Shown here: positions 35,501 to 45,023 of the stretch, one piece after another
How positions within the stretch are numbered: position 1 is the stretch's first letter
Layout of the letters: every line of letters begins with the position of its first letter
DNA from: Bacteroidota bacterium
GTDB lineage: Bacteria; Bacteroidota; Bacteroidia; Bacteroidales; JACABE01
Reading direction: 5' to 3'
Assembly: GCA_013377005.1 (NCBI GenBank)
Contig: JACABE010000003.1
Coordinates: 69,036-126,740, forward strand
DNA length: 57,705 nt
The notes under the pieces: model-generated
The model's input: the letters and a program-made list of their open reading frames with translations, nothing else
Told to the model about the DNA's origin: nothing
Database searches by the model: none
Made by a program: the position numbers and the translations under genes

Positions 35501-37232
35501 ATTGATTACAGCAAGTTTATTTGGATGTAAAGATACAATTTCACACAATGCAATTATTCATACTTTGCCTGTAATTCAATTGAATAAGCAAAATATAACC
35601 TGCAATGGACTTGTTGATGGAAAAATTACATCAATAGTAAATTCGGGTAATCCTTCTTATCATTATTTATGGTCAACAAATGATACAACTTCTGTGATAA
35701 ATAATTTATTACAAGGAATGTATATGCTTACAGTTACTGATTCTTATGGTTGTGTTGATAAAGATACGGCTACTATTATTCAGCCTGGAGCAATTACAGT
35801 AAATTTCAATAAAAAACCTTACGTTTGTAATGGAATGTTCAATGGCTGGATAAAAGCTATAATAAATGGAGGAACGTCTCCATTTACATACAATTGGAAT
35901 GGAGGATTAATAGGCGATTCAATAATAAATTTAAATAATGGGGTCTATATTGTAACTGTAAAGGATTCAAATAATTGTCAAAAGGTGGATAGTGTTATGC
36001 TGATACCTAAACCACAACCAAATGTGCAATTTACGCATACAGATGTATTGTGTTATGGCGATAATAATGGAACTGCTAATGTTATTGCAAATGGTGGACA
36101 ATTGCCATATAGTTATCAATGGTCAACATCACCCATTCAAACTTCTCAGAATATTATTAACCTTTTTAAAGGTAATTACATTGTAAAAGTAATTGATTCT
36201 TTAGGATGTTTAAAAACAGATTCAGTTCAAATCAGTCAACCCGATTCATTTCATTTTGCTATCACTTATACTATGCCGCTATGCAATGGTAATAGTAATG
36301 GGAAAATAGCTGTTAATACTACAGGAGCTACTTCACCTTATACATATATCTGGAATACTATACCTGTTCAAAACAATGCGATTGCTTATAATTTATCAGC
36401 TAATAATTATCAAGTTATTGTTAAAGATAGTAATAACTGTGATACTACATTGCAGCTAACTCTTAACCAGCCTTTAGTTTTAAATGTACAATCACAAACT
36501 ATTTCTCAGAGTTGTAAAAACTATTGCGATGGATTTATTACAGCATTTGCATCTGGTGGTACTCGACCATATATTTATAGTTGGAATACCTCTCCAGTAC
36601 AAACAGATTCAATAGCCAAAAATTTATGTGAAGGTGCTTATGAAGTAATTTTAAAAGATTCTAACAACTGCACACTTACTCATCAAGCTACTAATGTGCA
36701 AACCAATACACATATTTTAGCTTCATTTGCTTCAAATCCTGATCAAGGTTTCAGTCCGTTAGATGTTAATTTTGTATTTACAGGATATGGAGCAGCCACT
36801 TATAATTGGGATTTTGGAGATGGAAATACCTCTATTTTTCAAAATCCAATGAATACATTTATTGATGATGGAACTTACCATATTTTACTTATTGTCGAAA
36901 GTAGTTTGCCTGATTTATGTAAAGATACTGCTTCTTTTGAATTAATAGTAGATGCACCTTCAGAAGTATTGATACCAAATGTATTAACACCTAATGGCGA
37001 TGGGGTAAATGATTACTTTTTTATTAAAGAAAAAGGTATTGTTGAAATGAAAGTTTATATTTACAATCGTTGGGGGGTTGAAATTTATGTAATCGAAAAG
37101 CCAAAAGATAAATGGGATGGTACTTATTTAAACAACCCTGCATCTGAAGGTACTTATTTTTATGTTCTTAAAGCAAAAGGGAAAGATAATAAAGAATATG
37201 AAAAACATGGAAGTGTAACCTTGTTGAGGTAA
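29556..37232 (+). pseudogene. 3' part of giant T9SS protein 2 (beta-helix, PKD, SprB repeats, type B C-terminus)
   Basis: An ATG inside the element's right end opens 2,558 codons; native sequence starts at 29588. It lacks a signal peptide, so even if translated it should not be exported. The content continues the beta-helix, then two more modules of CARDB-like sandwich plus LCGVYTIGG-x-NPDF plus beta-helix (from ~30560 and ~32650). Two PKD domains follow (~35090-35560, WNFGDGDS and WNFGDYTN), five SprB-type repeats (~35570-36700, C-x-G-x-x-x-G ... YxWS), another PKD (WDFGDGNT) and the gliding-motility C-terminus (LTPNGDGVNDYFF, IYNRWGV, GSVTLLR). The intact ancestor was probably a ~3,087-residue surface protein. 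Confidence 0.9.
29562..29582. repeat. Right subterminal hairpin of the IS element
   Basis: CCCCG-T-CCGC pairs with GCGGCGGGG around TT, leaving T at 29567 unpaired. The unpaired base in one arm is typical of the imperfect palindromes of this family. Confidence 0.85.
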
Positions 37233-37257
37233 AAAGTTCTAAAAAGAGATTATCTTA

Positions 37258-39156
37258 TTATTCCACCGCTACCGCTCCACCTTTAAACAATAATGCTTTA
37301 TATTTTAAGGAAGGTGAATAAATCAATTCGCCTAAACCTAAGTTTCCCCATTTTTCGTCCACTGCTTTTATGGTAGCATCGTCCACTACCACTACATTGG
37401 GCCAGGGGCGTTTAAAATTATCGTATTCAAGCGTTTTACGGGTGCCATCTATTACTAAAACAGCGTGTTTATTACCATCTTCTTTCAATGGGAAAAAGGC
37501 ATCGCGTTCGGGGTCAATATTATTGGCAAACAACCAAACTACATCCTCAAAATTATTAAGGTTTACATTGGTATCCATCCATACAATGGCTTTGTATGCG
37601 GAAATTAATCCTTCTTCAAGCAATTGTGCAGTTAATTTACGAATAACAGCTTTGCGCTTTTTTTCAACACATAAAAGTAAGAAAGGTAAACCCTCGGTAT
37701 GCAAACTCTTAATTGCTTTAATTTCGGGTAAAAGTTGTAATATATTTTCTGCTTTTACTTGAGGAAGAAGATTTTTATCAACTTCGGCATTTACTTCTTC
37801 AGCTAGCTTTATAGTAGCATCAATTCCCAATTTGCTACCATAAGCAAAACGTGTACTTGAGTGATCCAATACATCCATAGCACCTTTCGAGAAATGAATA
37901 TCCAAACCAGGGTCAACGTTTGTTGCAATTGCATTTAATACTTGGCTATAATTATGAATGTCGGTATTGCCATCAACCACTATTAGTATCTTGTTAAACA
38001 TCATTTGCCCGGCACCCCACAAGGCATTCATTACTTTATTAGCATGCCCAGGGTAATCTTTCTTTATTTTTACTATTACGATATTGTGAAATACGCCTTC
38101 AACGGGCATTGCCATATCAATAATTTCGGGCAACATAGCCATACGAATGGGTGTAAGGAAAATTCTTTCGGTAGCTTTGCCAATATAGGCATCTTCCTGA
38201 GGAGGAATTCCTACAATAGTTGCAGGATAAACAGCATCTTTGCGATGGGTAATGCATGTTACATGAAACTTTGGATAATAATCCTGTAATGAATAATATC
38301 CGGTATGGTCGCCAAAAGGTCCTTCAATAACAAGTTCTTCCATTGGATCCACATAACCTTCAATCACAAAATCAGCATCGTTAGGCACTTCTATATCGTT
38401 GGTGATGCATTTCACCAATTCTACCTTTTGCTTACGCAGAAAACCTGCTAACATATATTCATCTACATTATCAGGTAATGGTGCAGTAGCTGAGTAAGTA
38501 TAAGCAGGATCTCCACCCAATACTACACTTACAGGCATGCGTTGGTTTAATTTTTTATATTCGTGATAATGGCGGGCAGAGTTTTTGTGCAAATGCCAGT
38601 GCATTCCTGTGGTATTGTTATCAAATACCTGCATGCGATACATTCCTACATTGCGTTTGCCTGTTAAAGGGTCTTTGGTATTTACAACGGGTAAGGTAAT
38701 AAAAGGTCCTCCATCGTGTATCCAGCAAGTAAGAACAGGAAGCTCTGATAAATCAGGCTGCATATTAATTACTTCTTGGCATTCTCCTTTTCCATTCTTA
38801 ACTTTAGGCATCCACGAAGCAATATTACTCAGCATCGGGAGCATACGCAATTTGTCGGTAAAAGAAGTAGGAGAGGAGGTTAGTTGTAAAAATATCTTTT
38901 CAATTTCATTTCCAATTTCATCCAGATTATTTACTCCCAAAGCTATACACATTCTTTTGTAAGAACCCATCGAATTGATTAATACAGGAAACTTAGTGCC
39001 TGTATTTTCAAACAAAAGGGCTTTCCCTCCTGATTTCGATATTCTATCAGTGATTTCTGCAATTTCGAGATGAGGCGAAACAAATTCTTTGATACGGACT
39101 AATTCTCCGGCATTTTCAAGACATTGAATAAAATGGTTAAGGTTTTTGTAAGCCAT
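37258..39156 (-). CDS. ubiD: UbiD-family decarboxylase (menaquinone-pathway type)
   Basis: The 632-residue protein aligns by motif with UbiD: SGGKALLFENTG at the N-terminus, GMYRMQVFDNNTTGMHWH in the middle (quoted as YRMQVFDNNTTGMHWH), and EGPFGDHTGYYS near residue 280, whose Glu and surrounding residues belong to the prenyl-FMN active site. These enzymes reversibly decarboxylate aromatic acids. In Bacteroidota, long UbiD proteins serve menaquinone synthesis, which is the likely role here. It is longer than E. coli UbiD (~497) owing to a C-terminal extension. It converges with giant gene 2, with 25 bp between stops. A fossil of its 3' end lies at 27244-27330. Confidence 0.88.
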   Translation of the reverse strand: MAYKNLNHFIQCLENAGELVRIKEFVSPHLEIAEITDRISKSGGKALLFENTGTKFPVLINSMGSYKRMCIALGVNNLDEIGNEIEKIFLQLTSSPTSFTDKLRMLPMLSNIASWMPKVKNGKGECQEVINMQPDLSELPVLTCWIHDGGPFITLPVVNTKDPLTGKRNVGMYRMQVFDNNTTGMHWHLHKNSARHYHEYKKLNQRMPVSVVLGGDPAYTYSATAPLPDNVDEYMLAGFLRKQKVELVKCITNDIEVPNDADFVIEGYVDPMEELVIEGPFGDHTGYYSLQDYYPKFHVTCITHRKDAVYPATIVGIPPQEDAYIGKATERIFLTPIRMAMLPEIIDMAMPVEGVFHNIVIVKIKKDYPGHANKVMNALWGAGQMMFNKILIVVDGNTDIHNYSQVLNAIATNVDPGLDIHFSKGAMDVLDHSSTRFAYGSKLGIDATIKLAEEVNAEVDKNLLPQVKAENILQLLPEIKAIKSLHTEGLPFLLLCVEKKRKAVIRKLTAQLLEEGLISAYKAIVWMDTNVNLNNFEDVVWLFANNIDPERDAFFPLKEDGNKHAVLVIDGTRKTLEYDNFKRPWPNVVVVDDATIKAVDEKWGNLGLGELIYSPSLKYKALLFKGGAVAVE

Positions 39157-39236
39157 AAATCAATTGAAAGTTTGTAAAGGTTGAAGATAAAAAAACCGTA
39201 ATTTTTAATTCCTAATTCCTAATTCCTAATTAATTA

Positions 39237-39827
39237 TTACTTTCCAAATTCAGTTCTAATGGTAATATAATCAGGATAAGGGAAAGTCATACTTCCAATT
39301 ACTACAGAAGGTTTTGCCTTAAGAGCAATTCGGGTTGGTCTGTTACCATTCCCCGAAAGATTTAAAGCAAAATTAATTACTGCATCAGCTGATTTTCCTG
39401 TAAGTACTTTCTTTAAATCAAACGAAAGAACCAAAGGCATCATCGTACTTTGATTGTTAGGCATAACTTCAATACGTCGATCTAGTTTGCCTCTTGTCAT
39501 CTCAATATCATCAATTAATAAAATCCACTCCATGCCATTCATTGTAGCTTTTTGAGTATTAGGATTTCGTACTTCTACATTAAGTGTTAAATCTAAAGGT
39601 AGTTGGTTTGTAATAAAAGCTGTGGTTAATTTAGCTGCATCAATAATTGATAAATCAGAATGTTTTTGAATGGTTTGAACATTTACTCCAGCCAAACGAA
39701 CATTGTCAACAGAGCTGAGACGAAAATCGCACTTCGCAAAATTGTACATACTGGCGGCTTCTTTCAATACATTACAGGATGAAAGAAAGACAACTAAAGA
39801 TAAAATAATAATTTTTACTTTGTTCAT
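39237..39827 (-). CDS. Lipoprotein with LEA-type-2-like domain
   Basis: The 196-residue product has a lipoprotein signal with lipobox LSSC (Cys18). The mature part has the LEA-2 look: a beta-sandwich with VEVRNPNTQKATMNGMEWIL, where N-P-N in a strand followed by a G-M-E-W turn is typical, and later IEVMPNNQSTMMPLVLSFD. LEA-2-like domains occur in lipoproteins of many Bacteroidota with unknown function. It probably sits in the periplasm attached to a membrane. It is 80 bp downstream of the thioredoxin-like gene and 80 bp upstream of ubiD on the same strand, so an operon is possible. Confidence 0.75.
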   Translation of the reverse strand: MNKVKIIILSLVVFLSSCNVLKEAASMYNFAKCDFRLSSVDNVRLAGVNVQTIQKHSDLSIIDAAKLTTAFITNQLPLDLTLNVEVRNPNTQKATMNGMEWILLIDDIEMTRGKLDRRIEVMPNNQSTMMPLVLSFDLKKVLTGKSADAVINFALNLSGNGNRPTRIALKAKPSVVIGSMTFPYPDYITIRTEFGK

Positions 39828-39906
39828 ATCTGTTTTATTAAGATAACAATGATAAATTAAAATAGTTATTGAGATAAAAGAAATTGAGTAATAAAGAAAG
39901 AATCGC

Positions 39907-40719
39907 TTATTTGTTTTTTACTTTTATAATCATACCTGCAAATACAAGGTTACCATCTTCATAAATGGTTAAGTAGTAATTTCCTTCCCGCATTCCTTCA
40001 AATGAAATATTAAATTTACTTAAACCTTCACTAACATCAAGGTATTCGCGTGAGCTAAGTTTTTCGCCCATACTTCCAAGCAAATCGCATTTAAGGTTGG
40101 CATTATGTTCGAGCATAATTTCAACATTCACAAAATCAGGAGTGGGATTTGGATATATTTTTACTTTTTCATCACCACTGGTTTTTCCATTGTCTATAAT
40201 GTTTGTTGAAGAGCAGGTAGTAATTGTTGGGTCGAATCCATGGACTGATGCCGGATAATTGACATTCCAATGCATGGTTTTATCGGTAGGGCATATAACA
40301 ACATAAGTAGGAAATCCAAAAACACCCATTTGAGCTTTGAATAAATTAATTACGCTATCTCCTAATCCTTCAATACCAGCACAAGGAAAATGTACATTAT
40401 AAGTATTGATAAACTGATTAATAGTATTATTGCTGTCGGTATTAGAAATACCCCAGAATACTACATTGTTCAGATTGCTACCATAAAGTGAAAAGGCAGT
40501 ATCGATAATAGGTGTATTGCTTAAACAAGGACCGCAAGTCACCTGAAATAAATCCAATACAACTGTTTTTCCTTCGTTTAGTGTTTTGAATAATTGTAAT
40601 GTATCGTGAGTGGAAGTGATAATTTTAAAATCATGGGCCAAAGGAATATTTACATTCTTTTGGGCATAAATATGAATAGAAATAATTGAGAATATAGTAA
40701 GTATGATATTTTTGAACAT
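39907..40719 (-). CDS. Secreted thioredoxin-like protein with T9SS type A sorting domain
   Basis: The 270-residue product has a signal peptide ending near 19 (ISIHIYAQ), a redoxin/TlpA-like domain with CxxC at Cys62-Cys65 (VTCGPCLSNTP) and a cis-Pro region GFPTYVVICP, and a sorting domain from ~185 (VKIYPNPTPDFVNVEI, CDLLGSMGEKLSS, REGNYYLTIYEDG). It is a second surface-directed thiol-disulphide protein, built like the one at 16911-17687 but differing in sequence. A possible minus-strand -7 box (TATCTTTG, 40748-40755) lies upstream, without a clear -33 box. Its substrate is unknown. Confidence 0.8.
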   Translation of the reverse strand: MFKNIILTIFSIISIHIYAQKNVNIPLAHDFKIITSTHDTLQLFKTLNEGKTVVLDLFQVTCGPCLSNTPIIDTAFSLYGSNLNNVVFWGISNTDSNNTINQFINTYNVHFPCAGIEGLGDSVINLFKAQMGVFGFPTYVVICPTDKTMHWNVNYPASVHGFDPTITTCSSTNIIDNGKTSGDEKVKIYPNPTPDFVNVEIMLEHNANLKCDLLGSMGEKLSSREYLDVSEGLSKFNISFEGMREGNYYLTIYEDGNLVFAGMIIKVKNK

Positions 40720-40907
40720 GGAAAACAGCTTATTATTATTGCATCTACAAAGATAAGGAATAATTGGATAAAATTATAATTAGGCTTTGTGAATGATAAG
40801 TAATTTAGTGTTTTTTAACACCAAATGCAGCTAATATGTTTATTTTTAAACGATTAAAACCAGATGGAATTTCTGTGTATTCGGATGGAGTTTTTTTTCT
40901 TTAAAAA

Positions 40908-41813
40908 CTAAAATTTCTTTCTGAGAAAATCAATAATTTCATTTTCTTCGTTTGCATCAAACCAGCTGATATCATCATATCTTCTGAACCATGTTAGTTG
41001 ACGCTTGGCATATCTACGGCTATTTATTTTAATCTTTTCAATAGCTTCTTCTAAACTATACTCTTGAGTCAAATATGCAAATAATTCTTTATAACCTACT
41101 GTATTCAGCGCATTCAAGTCTTTAAAAGGAAGTAATCCTTTTACTTCATCGAGCAATCCCATTTCCATCATTACATCTACACGGTGATTGATAATATCAT
41201 ACAATTGTTCTCGTTCTCTTGTCAATCCTATTTTTATAATATTAAAATTACGAGGCAACTGTTTGTTTATCCGTAAAGAAGAATAGGGCTTTCCTGTAGT
41301 TAAACAAACTTCAATGGCACGCATGAGTCGTTTTGGATTGGCAAGGTCCACTTCGTTATAATAAATAGGATCAAGTATTTTTAACTGAGATCGTAAAGCT
41401 TCGATACCTTCTGTAGTAAATAAATTTTTAATGTCTTCTCGTAATTCTTCTTCAGGATCGGGTAGTTCGTCGATACCTTTGCAAACAGCATCAATGTATA
41501 AGCCTGAACCACCCACCAATACAGCTGTATCTTTTGTTTTGAATATTTCCAAAAGGCACTGCAAGGCTTCTGTTTCGTATTTTGAAACGTTGTAATTGTC
41601 AGTAATACTAATATTTCCAATAAAATAATGTGGTGCTGCATCTAGTTCCTCTGTGGATGGTTTTGCAACGCCAATATTGAGTTCTTTATAAAACTGACGG
41701 GAATCTGCTGAAATAATTTCTGTATCAAATAATTGAGCAACTTTAATAGCCATAGCTGTTTTCCCCACAGCAGTAGGTCCTATAATTACGATGAGGGTTT
41801 TGTTTTTATTCAA
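40908..41813 (-). CDS. miaA: tRNA dimethylallyltransferase
   Basis: The 301-residue protein carries the P-loop GPTAVGKT (12-19), the substrate motif IISADSRQFYKELNIGVAKP and GGSGLYIDAV, as in MiaA. It transfers a dimethylallyl group to adenine 37 of tRNAs that read UNN codons, improving decoding. Length matches the family (~300). The C-terminal segment RRYAKRQLTWFRR is the conserved tRNA-binding signature. It lies 183 bp downstream of the CCA-enzyme gene on the same strand; both act on tRNA. Confidence 0.95.
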   Translation of the reverse strand: MNKNKTLIVIIGPTAVGKTAMAIKVAQLFDTEIISADSRQFYKELNIGVAKPSTEELDAAPHYFIGNISITDNYNVSKYETEALQCLLEIFKTKDTAVLVGGSGLYIDAVCKGIDELPDPEEELREDIKNLFTTEGIEALRSQLKILDPIYYNEVDLANPKRLMRAIEVCLTTGKPYSSLRINKQLPRNFNIIKIGLTREREQLYDIINHRVDVMMEMGLLDEVKGLLPFKDLNALNTVGYKELFAYLTQEYSLEEAIEKIKINSRRYAKRQLTWFRRYDDISWFDANEENEIIDFLRKKF

Positions 41814-41996
41814 AGTTTATTTATGTTTATTTCTTAAGGTCTGTAATTTTTATGTCGTCAGGTGTTAAACATACTGACAGGTTCTCTTTTTGGTTTACCC
41901 TAAAAAGTTTTTACAGGTAAATTTTTAAACGCTGATATAAATTTATTCTGCAATTACGCTCCTTTTTCCTTTACAAGTTTTATGAACTTTATAAAC

Positions 41997-43415
41997 TTAC
42001 TTCGCTTTCAGCCCAAGTTTTTCACCTTCTTTCAGCATTAAAGCCCAAGCCTCATCATGTTCATTGTGTATGAGCCCATCCATAATAGCATCTTTGATGA
42101 TGTTTTTTATAATACCTACTTCTCTGCATGGTTGTATGTCAAATATCTGCATAATATCTTCGCCACTAACAGGGGGTTGGAATTTACGAACACGGTCTTT
42201 TTCTTCAATTTCTTTTAGTTTCTCACGTACAATTTCAAAGTTTCGCAAGTATTTTTTGACCTTTGTAGAGTTTTTTGAGGTAATGTCTGCTTCACAAAGC
42301 AACATCAAATCTTCCACATCATCTCCGGCTTCAAACAGTAACCTTCTCACTGCAGAATCAGAAACGATATCTTCGGCAAGTACAATCGGACGCAAATGAA
42401 GTAATACTAGTTTCTCAACATATTTCATTTTTTCGTTCATGGGTAATTTCAACTTGCGAAAAATACGGGAAACCATTTTTGAACCAATAAATTCGTGCGA
42501 ATGAAAAGTCCAGCCAATACCTTTTACATATTTTTTGGTTTGAGGTTTGGCAATATCATGTAGTATCGCAGCCCATCGCAACCAAAGATTATCGATGTTT
42601 TTCGATAAATTATCCAATACCTCCAATGTATGGTAGAAATTATCTTTATGTCCTTTCCCTTCAATGTATTCTGCACCTTTTAGTTCCAGCATCTCTGGGA
42701 AAATAATTTGTAGCAAGCCTGTTTCCATCAATAGATTAAAACCAATTGAAGGTTTTGGTGATAATATCAGTTTATTCAATTCTTCGGCAATTCTTTCGCC
42801 TGAAACAATTTCAATACGATGTGCATTGCGTGTAATGGCTTCTAATGTTTCGTCATTGATAGTGAAATTCAATTGCGATGCAAAACGGATGGCTCGCATC
42901 ATACGTAAAGGGTCATCAGAAAAAGTTATGTCAGGGTCGAGAGGCGTGCGAATAAGTTTGTTAGCAATGTCTTGTATCCCATCAAATGGATCGAGCAAAC
43001 ATCCATAATCTTCTTTGTTTAGGCTAAAAGCCAAGGCATTAATTGTAAAATCACGCCGATTTTGATCGTCTTCCAGTGAACCATCTTCTACAATGGGTTT
43101 GCGGGAATCTGTTCGATAGGATTCTTTGCGCGCTCCAACAAACTCAATTTGCCAGTTTTTTTCATCATAATAATAATGAAACATGGCTGTGCCAAAGCTT
43201 TTGAAAACATTTACAGCAATGTCTTTATTAATTTTATGAGCAGCTTTTTGAGCCAATTCAATTCCACTTCCAATAACCACAATGTCAATGTCGACGGAAG
43301 GACGTTTCATAAACATATCACGAACATATCCACCAATTAAATAGCATTTTACATGCATTTCATCAGCTACTTCAGCTACTATTTTAAAAACAGGATGATT
43401 TAGATTTTTTTTCAA
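41997..43415 (-). CDS. tRNA nucleotidyltransferase (CCA-adding type) with HD domain
   Basis: The 472-residue protein has a class II poly(A) polymerase/CCA head: GGYVRD at 28-33 and the catalytic DID at 42-44, then RRDFTINALAFSL and DPLRMMRAIRFASQL. An HD domain follows (ILHDIAKPQ near 287, with His-rich neighbours). The head binds nucleotides and adds CCA to tRNA 3' ends; the HD domain adds phosphohydrolase activity in related enzymes. Whether the protein is a full CCA-adding enzyme or an A- or CC-adding partner cannot be told from sequence reading. It is divergently transcribed from the glycosyltransferase-like gene at 43573. Confidence 0.9.
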   Translation of the reverse strand: MKKNLNHPVFKIVAEVADEMHVKCYLIGGYVRDMFMKRPSVDIDIVVIGSGIELAQKAAHKINKDIAVNVFKSFGTAMFHYYYDEKNWQIEFVGARKESYRTDSRKPIVEDGSLEDDQNRRDFTINALAFSLNKEDYGCLLDPFDGIQDIANKLIRTPLDPDITFSDDPLRMMRAIRFASQLNFTINDETLEAITRNAHRIEIVSGERIAEELNKLILSPKPSIGFNLLMETGLLQIIFPEMLELKGAEYIEGKGHKDNFYHTLEVLDNLSKNIDNLWLRWAAILHDIAKPQTKKYVKGIGWTFHSHEFIGSKMVSRIFRKLKLPMNEKMKYVEKLVLLHLRPIVLAEDIVSDSAVRRLLFEAGDDVEDLMLLCEADITSKNSTKVKKYLRNFEIVREKLKEIEEKDRVRKFQPPVSGEDIMQIFDIQPCREVGIIKNIIKDAIMDGLIHNEHDEAWALMLKEGEKLGLKAK

Positions 43416-43516
43416 AACACATTCATAATTTAGTGCAAAAGTAGTATAAATATAGGAATTATGCTGAGAATTTGAATTGGAGTAAATTCAACTATTGAGG
43501 TTAGAACATTTCTTTA

Positions 43517-43546
43517 TTGGAAATCTATAAATCTTTTGTATGTTTG
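43517..43546 (+). promoter_or_regulatory. Bacteroidota-type promoter for the membrane glycosyltransferase-like gene
   Basis: TTG at 43517-43519, a 19-bp spacer and TATGTTTG at 43539-43546 match the TTG-N19-TAnnTTTG form used by the primary sigma factor of this phylum. The start codon follows 26 bp after. Confidence 0.7.
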
Positions 43547-43572
43547 TTGAGAAAATAATAAATCATAAGTGA

Positions 43573-44847
43573 ATGAAAACAAATATACAAAATCAATCAG
43601 TTAACATATATCTGATATTTTTCTTTGTTTTGGCAGGTATAATAATACGATTACTATGGGTAAATGATATGGAGTGGAAATGGGATGAGCGACTGATGTA
43701 TATGGCGGCCACGAATATAGCTACAACAGGAGAACTACCGGCTACAGGTATGAAAAGTGGTGGAGGTATCGAAAACCCGGGGCTAAGTATGTGGGTATTT
43801 GGTTTAATAGCTAAGATTACTACAAATCCTGTTGAAATGGTAAGAATTATTATTATTTCAAATATAATGGCATTGCTTGGTTTTTTGACGCTAGCTTTAA
43901 GAAAATTTAAAGGCAAAGATCAGGAAATGTGGTTATGGGGAATCGCATTGGCAGCAGTTAGCCCAATGGCAATTCTTTTTTCCAGAAAATTATGGGCACA
44001 AGATATTTTACCGATACTTTCATTTCTGGTAATTCTTGGTCACCAATATCGTAATAAGCAATGGGGTTTATTTTTGTGGGGTTTAATGGGAGCTCTTGTA
44101 GGACAAATACACATGAGTGGGTTTTTCTTTGCTTTTGGTTTGTTGGCATTTACAATATGGCATGATTATAAAAATAAATTAAAAACAAAGTGGATATATT
44201 GGGTTATTGGCAGTGCCATTGGTGCTATTGGTTTGATTCCCTGGATTTTGTATCTTCTTCATCATGCAAGTGATTCAAAATTAAGTATATTACACATTTT
44301 TCAATTTAATTTTTTCATATATTGGTTTGTTGATCCAACAGGCTTAAATATTACCTATTCTTTACGCGAATCAATGAAATTATTTCTTTCTTTTCCTTGG
44401 GTAAACGGAATAAATACTTATTTAGTTGCTTTTATACATATTGTATTAATTGTAATTGCTGGTTTTGTGATTGTTGGTATTGTAAAGTATACAAAAAAGA
44501 TAGCTATATTAATTCGTCAGAAAGAATTTTTTAATAAGCTTACAAGTAGGGAAGATAGCAATACGTTTTATTTAATGGCAATTTTGTTGGGTTTAGGTAT
44601 TATAATGACATTTAGTTGTATATGGATACAGCCTCATTATTTAATTATAGCATTTCCTTTTCCTTATATATTTGTAATGCGAATGTTGTATCCCAGAAAA
44701 AAAATGATGATTACAGCACTGATACTTCAGTTAATATTATCAATAGTTTTTTTTAGTTTTATACATCAAACGCATGGAACTGATAATAGTGATTATGGAA
44801 AAACGTATGAGTATAAAATAAATCATGATCAATTCTTAAAATCTTAG
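43573..44847 (+). CDS. Polytopic membrane protein, PMT/ArnT-like glycosyltransferase fold
   Basis: The 424-residue product has about ten membrane helices and no signal peptide. An early loop after the first helix contains MEWKWDERLMYMAATN (about 32-47). The acidic D-E in this first outer loop is the position of the catalytic Asp in GT-C transferases (PMT, ArnT, Alg-type). The length and the loop spacing suit that superfamily, which moves sugars from lipid carriers to proteins or lipids. The acceptor cannot be told. It stands between the CCA-enzyme gene and the isocitrate dehydrogenase gene with no obvious partner. Confidence 0.65.
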   Translation: MKTNIQNQSVNIYLIFFFVLAGIIIRLLWVNDMEWKWDERLMYMAATNIATTGELPATGMKSGGGIENPGLSMWVFGLIAKITTNPVEMVRIIIISNIMALLGFLTLALRKFKGKDQEMWLWGIALAAVSPMAILFSRKLWAQDILPILSFLVILGHQYRNKQWGLFLWGLMGALVGQIHMSGFFFAFGLLAFTIWHDYKNKLKTKWIYWVIGSAIGAIGLIPWILYLLHHASDSKLSILHIFQFNFFIYWFVDPTGLNITYSLRESMKLFLSFPWVNGINTYLVAFIHIVLIVIAGFVIVGIVKYTKKIAILIRQKEFFNKLTSREDSNTFYLMAILLGLGIIMTFSCIWIQPHYLIIAFPFPYIFVMRMLYPRKKMMITALILQLILSIVFFSFIHQTHGTDNSDYGKTYEYKINHDQFLKS

Positions 44848-44948
44848 ACCTAAATTCAATTATTTGAATTATTTATAGATTTATTATTTTTTATAAAATA
44901 TTGTTTTTACGTAAAGTAAAAAAAGTCAATAAAAATCATTTTCTCTTG

Positions 44949-44978
44949 TTGTAAATACAAAAATCTGTTGTATTTTTG
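44949..44978 (+). promoter_or_regulatory. Bacteroidota-type promoter for isocitrate dehydrogenase
   Basis: TTG at 44949-44951, 19 bp, then TATTTTTG at 44971-44978 fits TTG-N19-TAnnTTTG exactly. The start codon at 45024 lies 45 bp downstream, leaving a leader of about 38 nt. Confidence 0.75.
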
Positions 44979-45023
44979 ACGCAAATTTTATATCAAAAAA
45001 CACACATAAAAAACATTAAAAAT

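Noticed and set aside
42064-42399. Plus-strand open frames opposite the CCA-type gene (also 42664-43008)
   Set aside because: They lie wholly antisense to a gene with clear catalytic motifs and show no recognisable domain.
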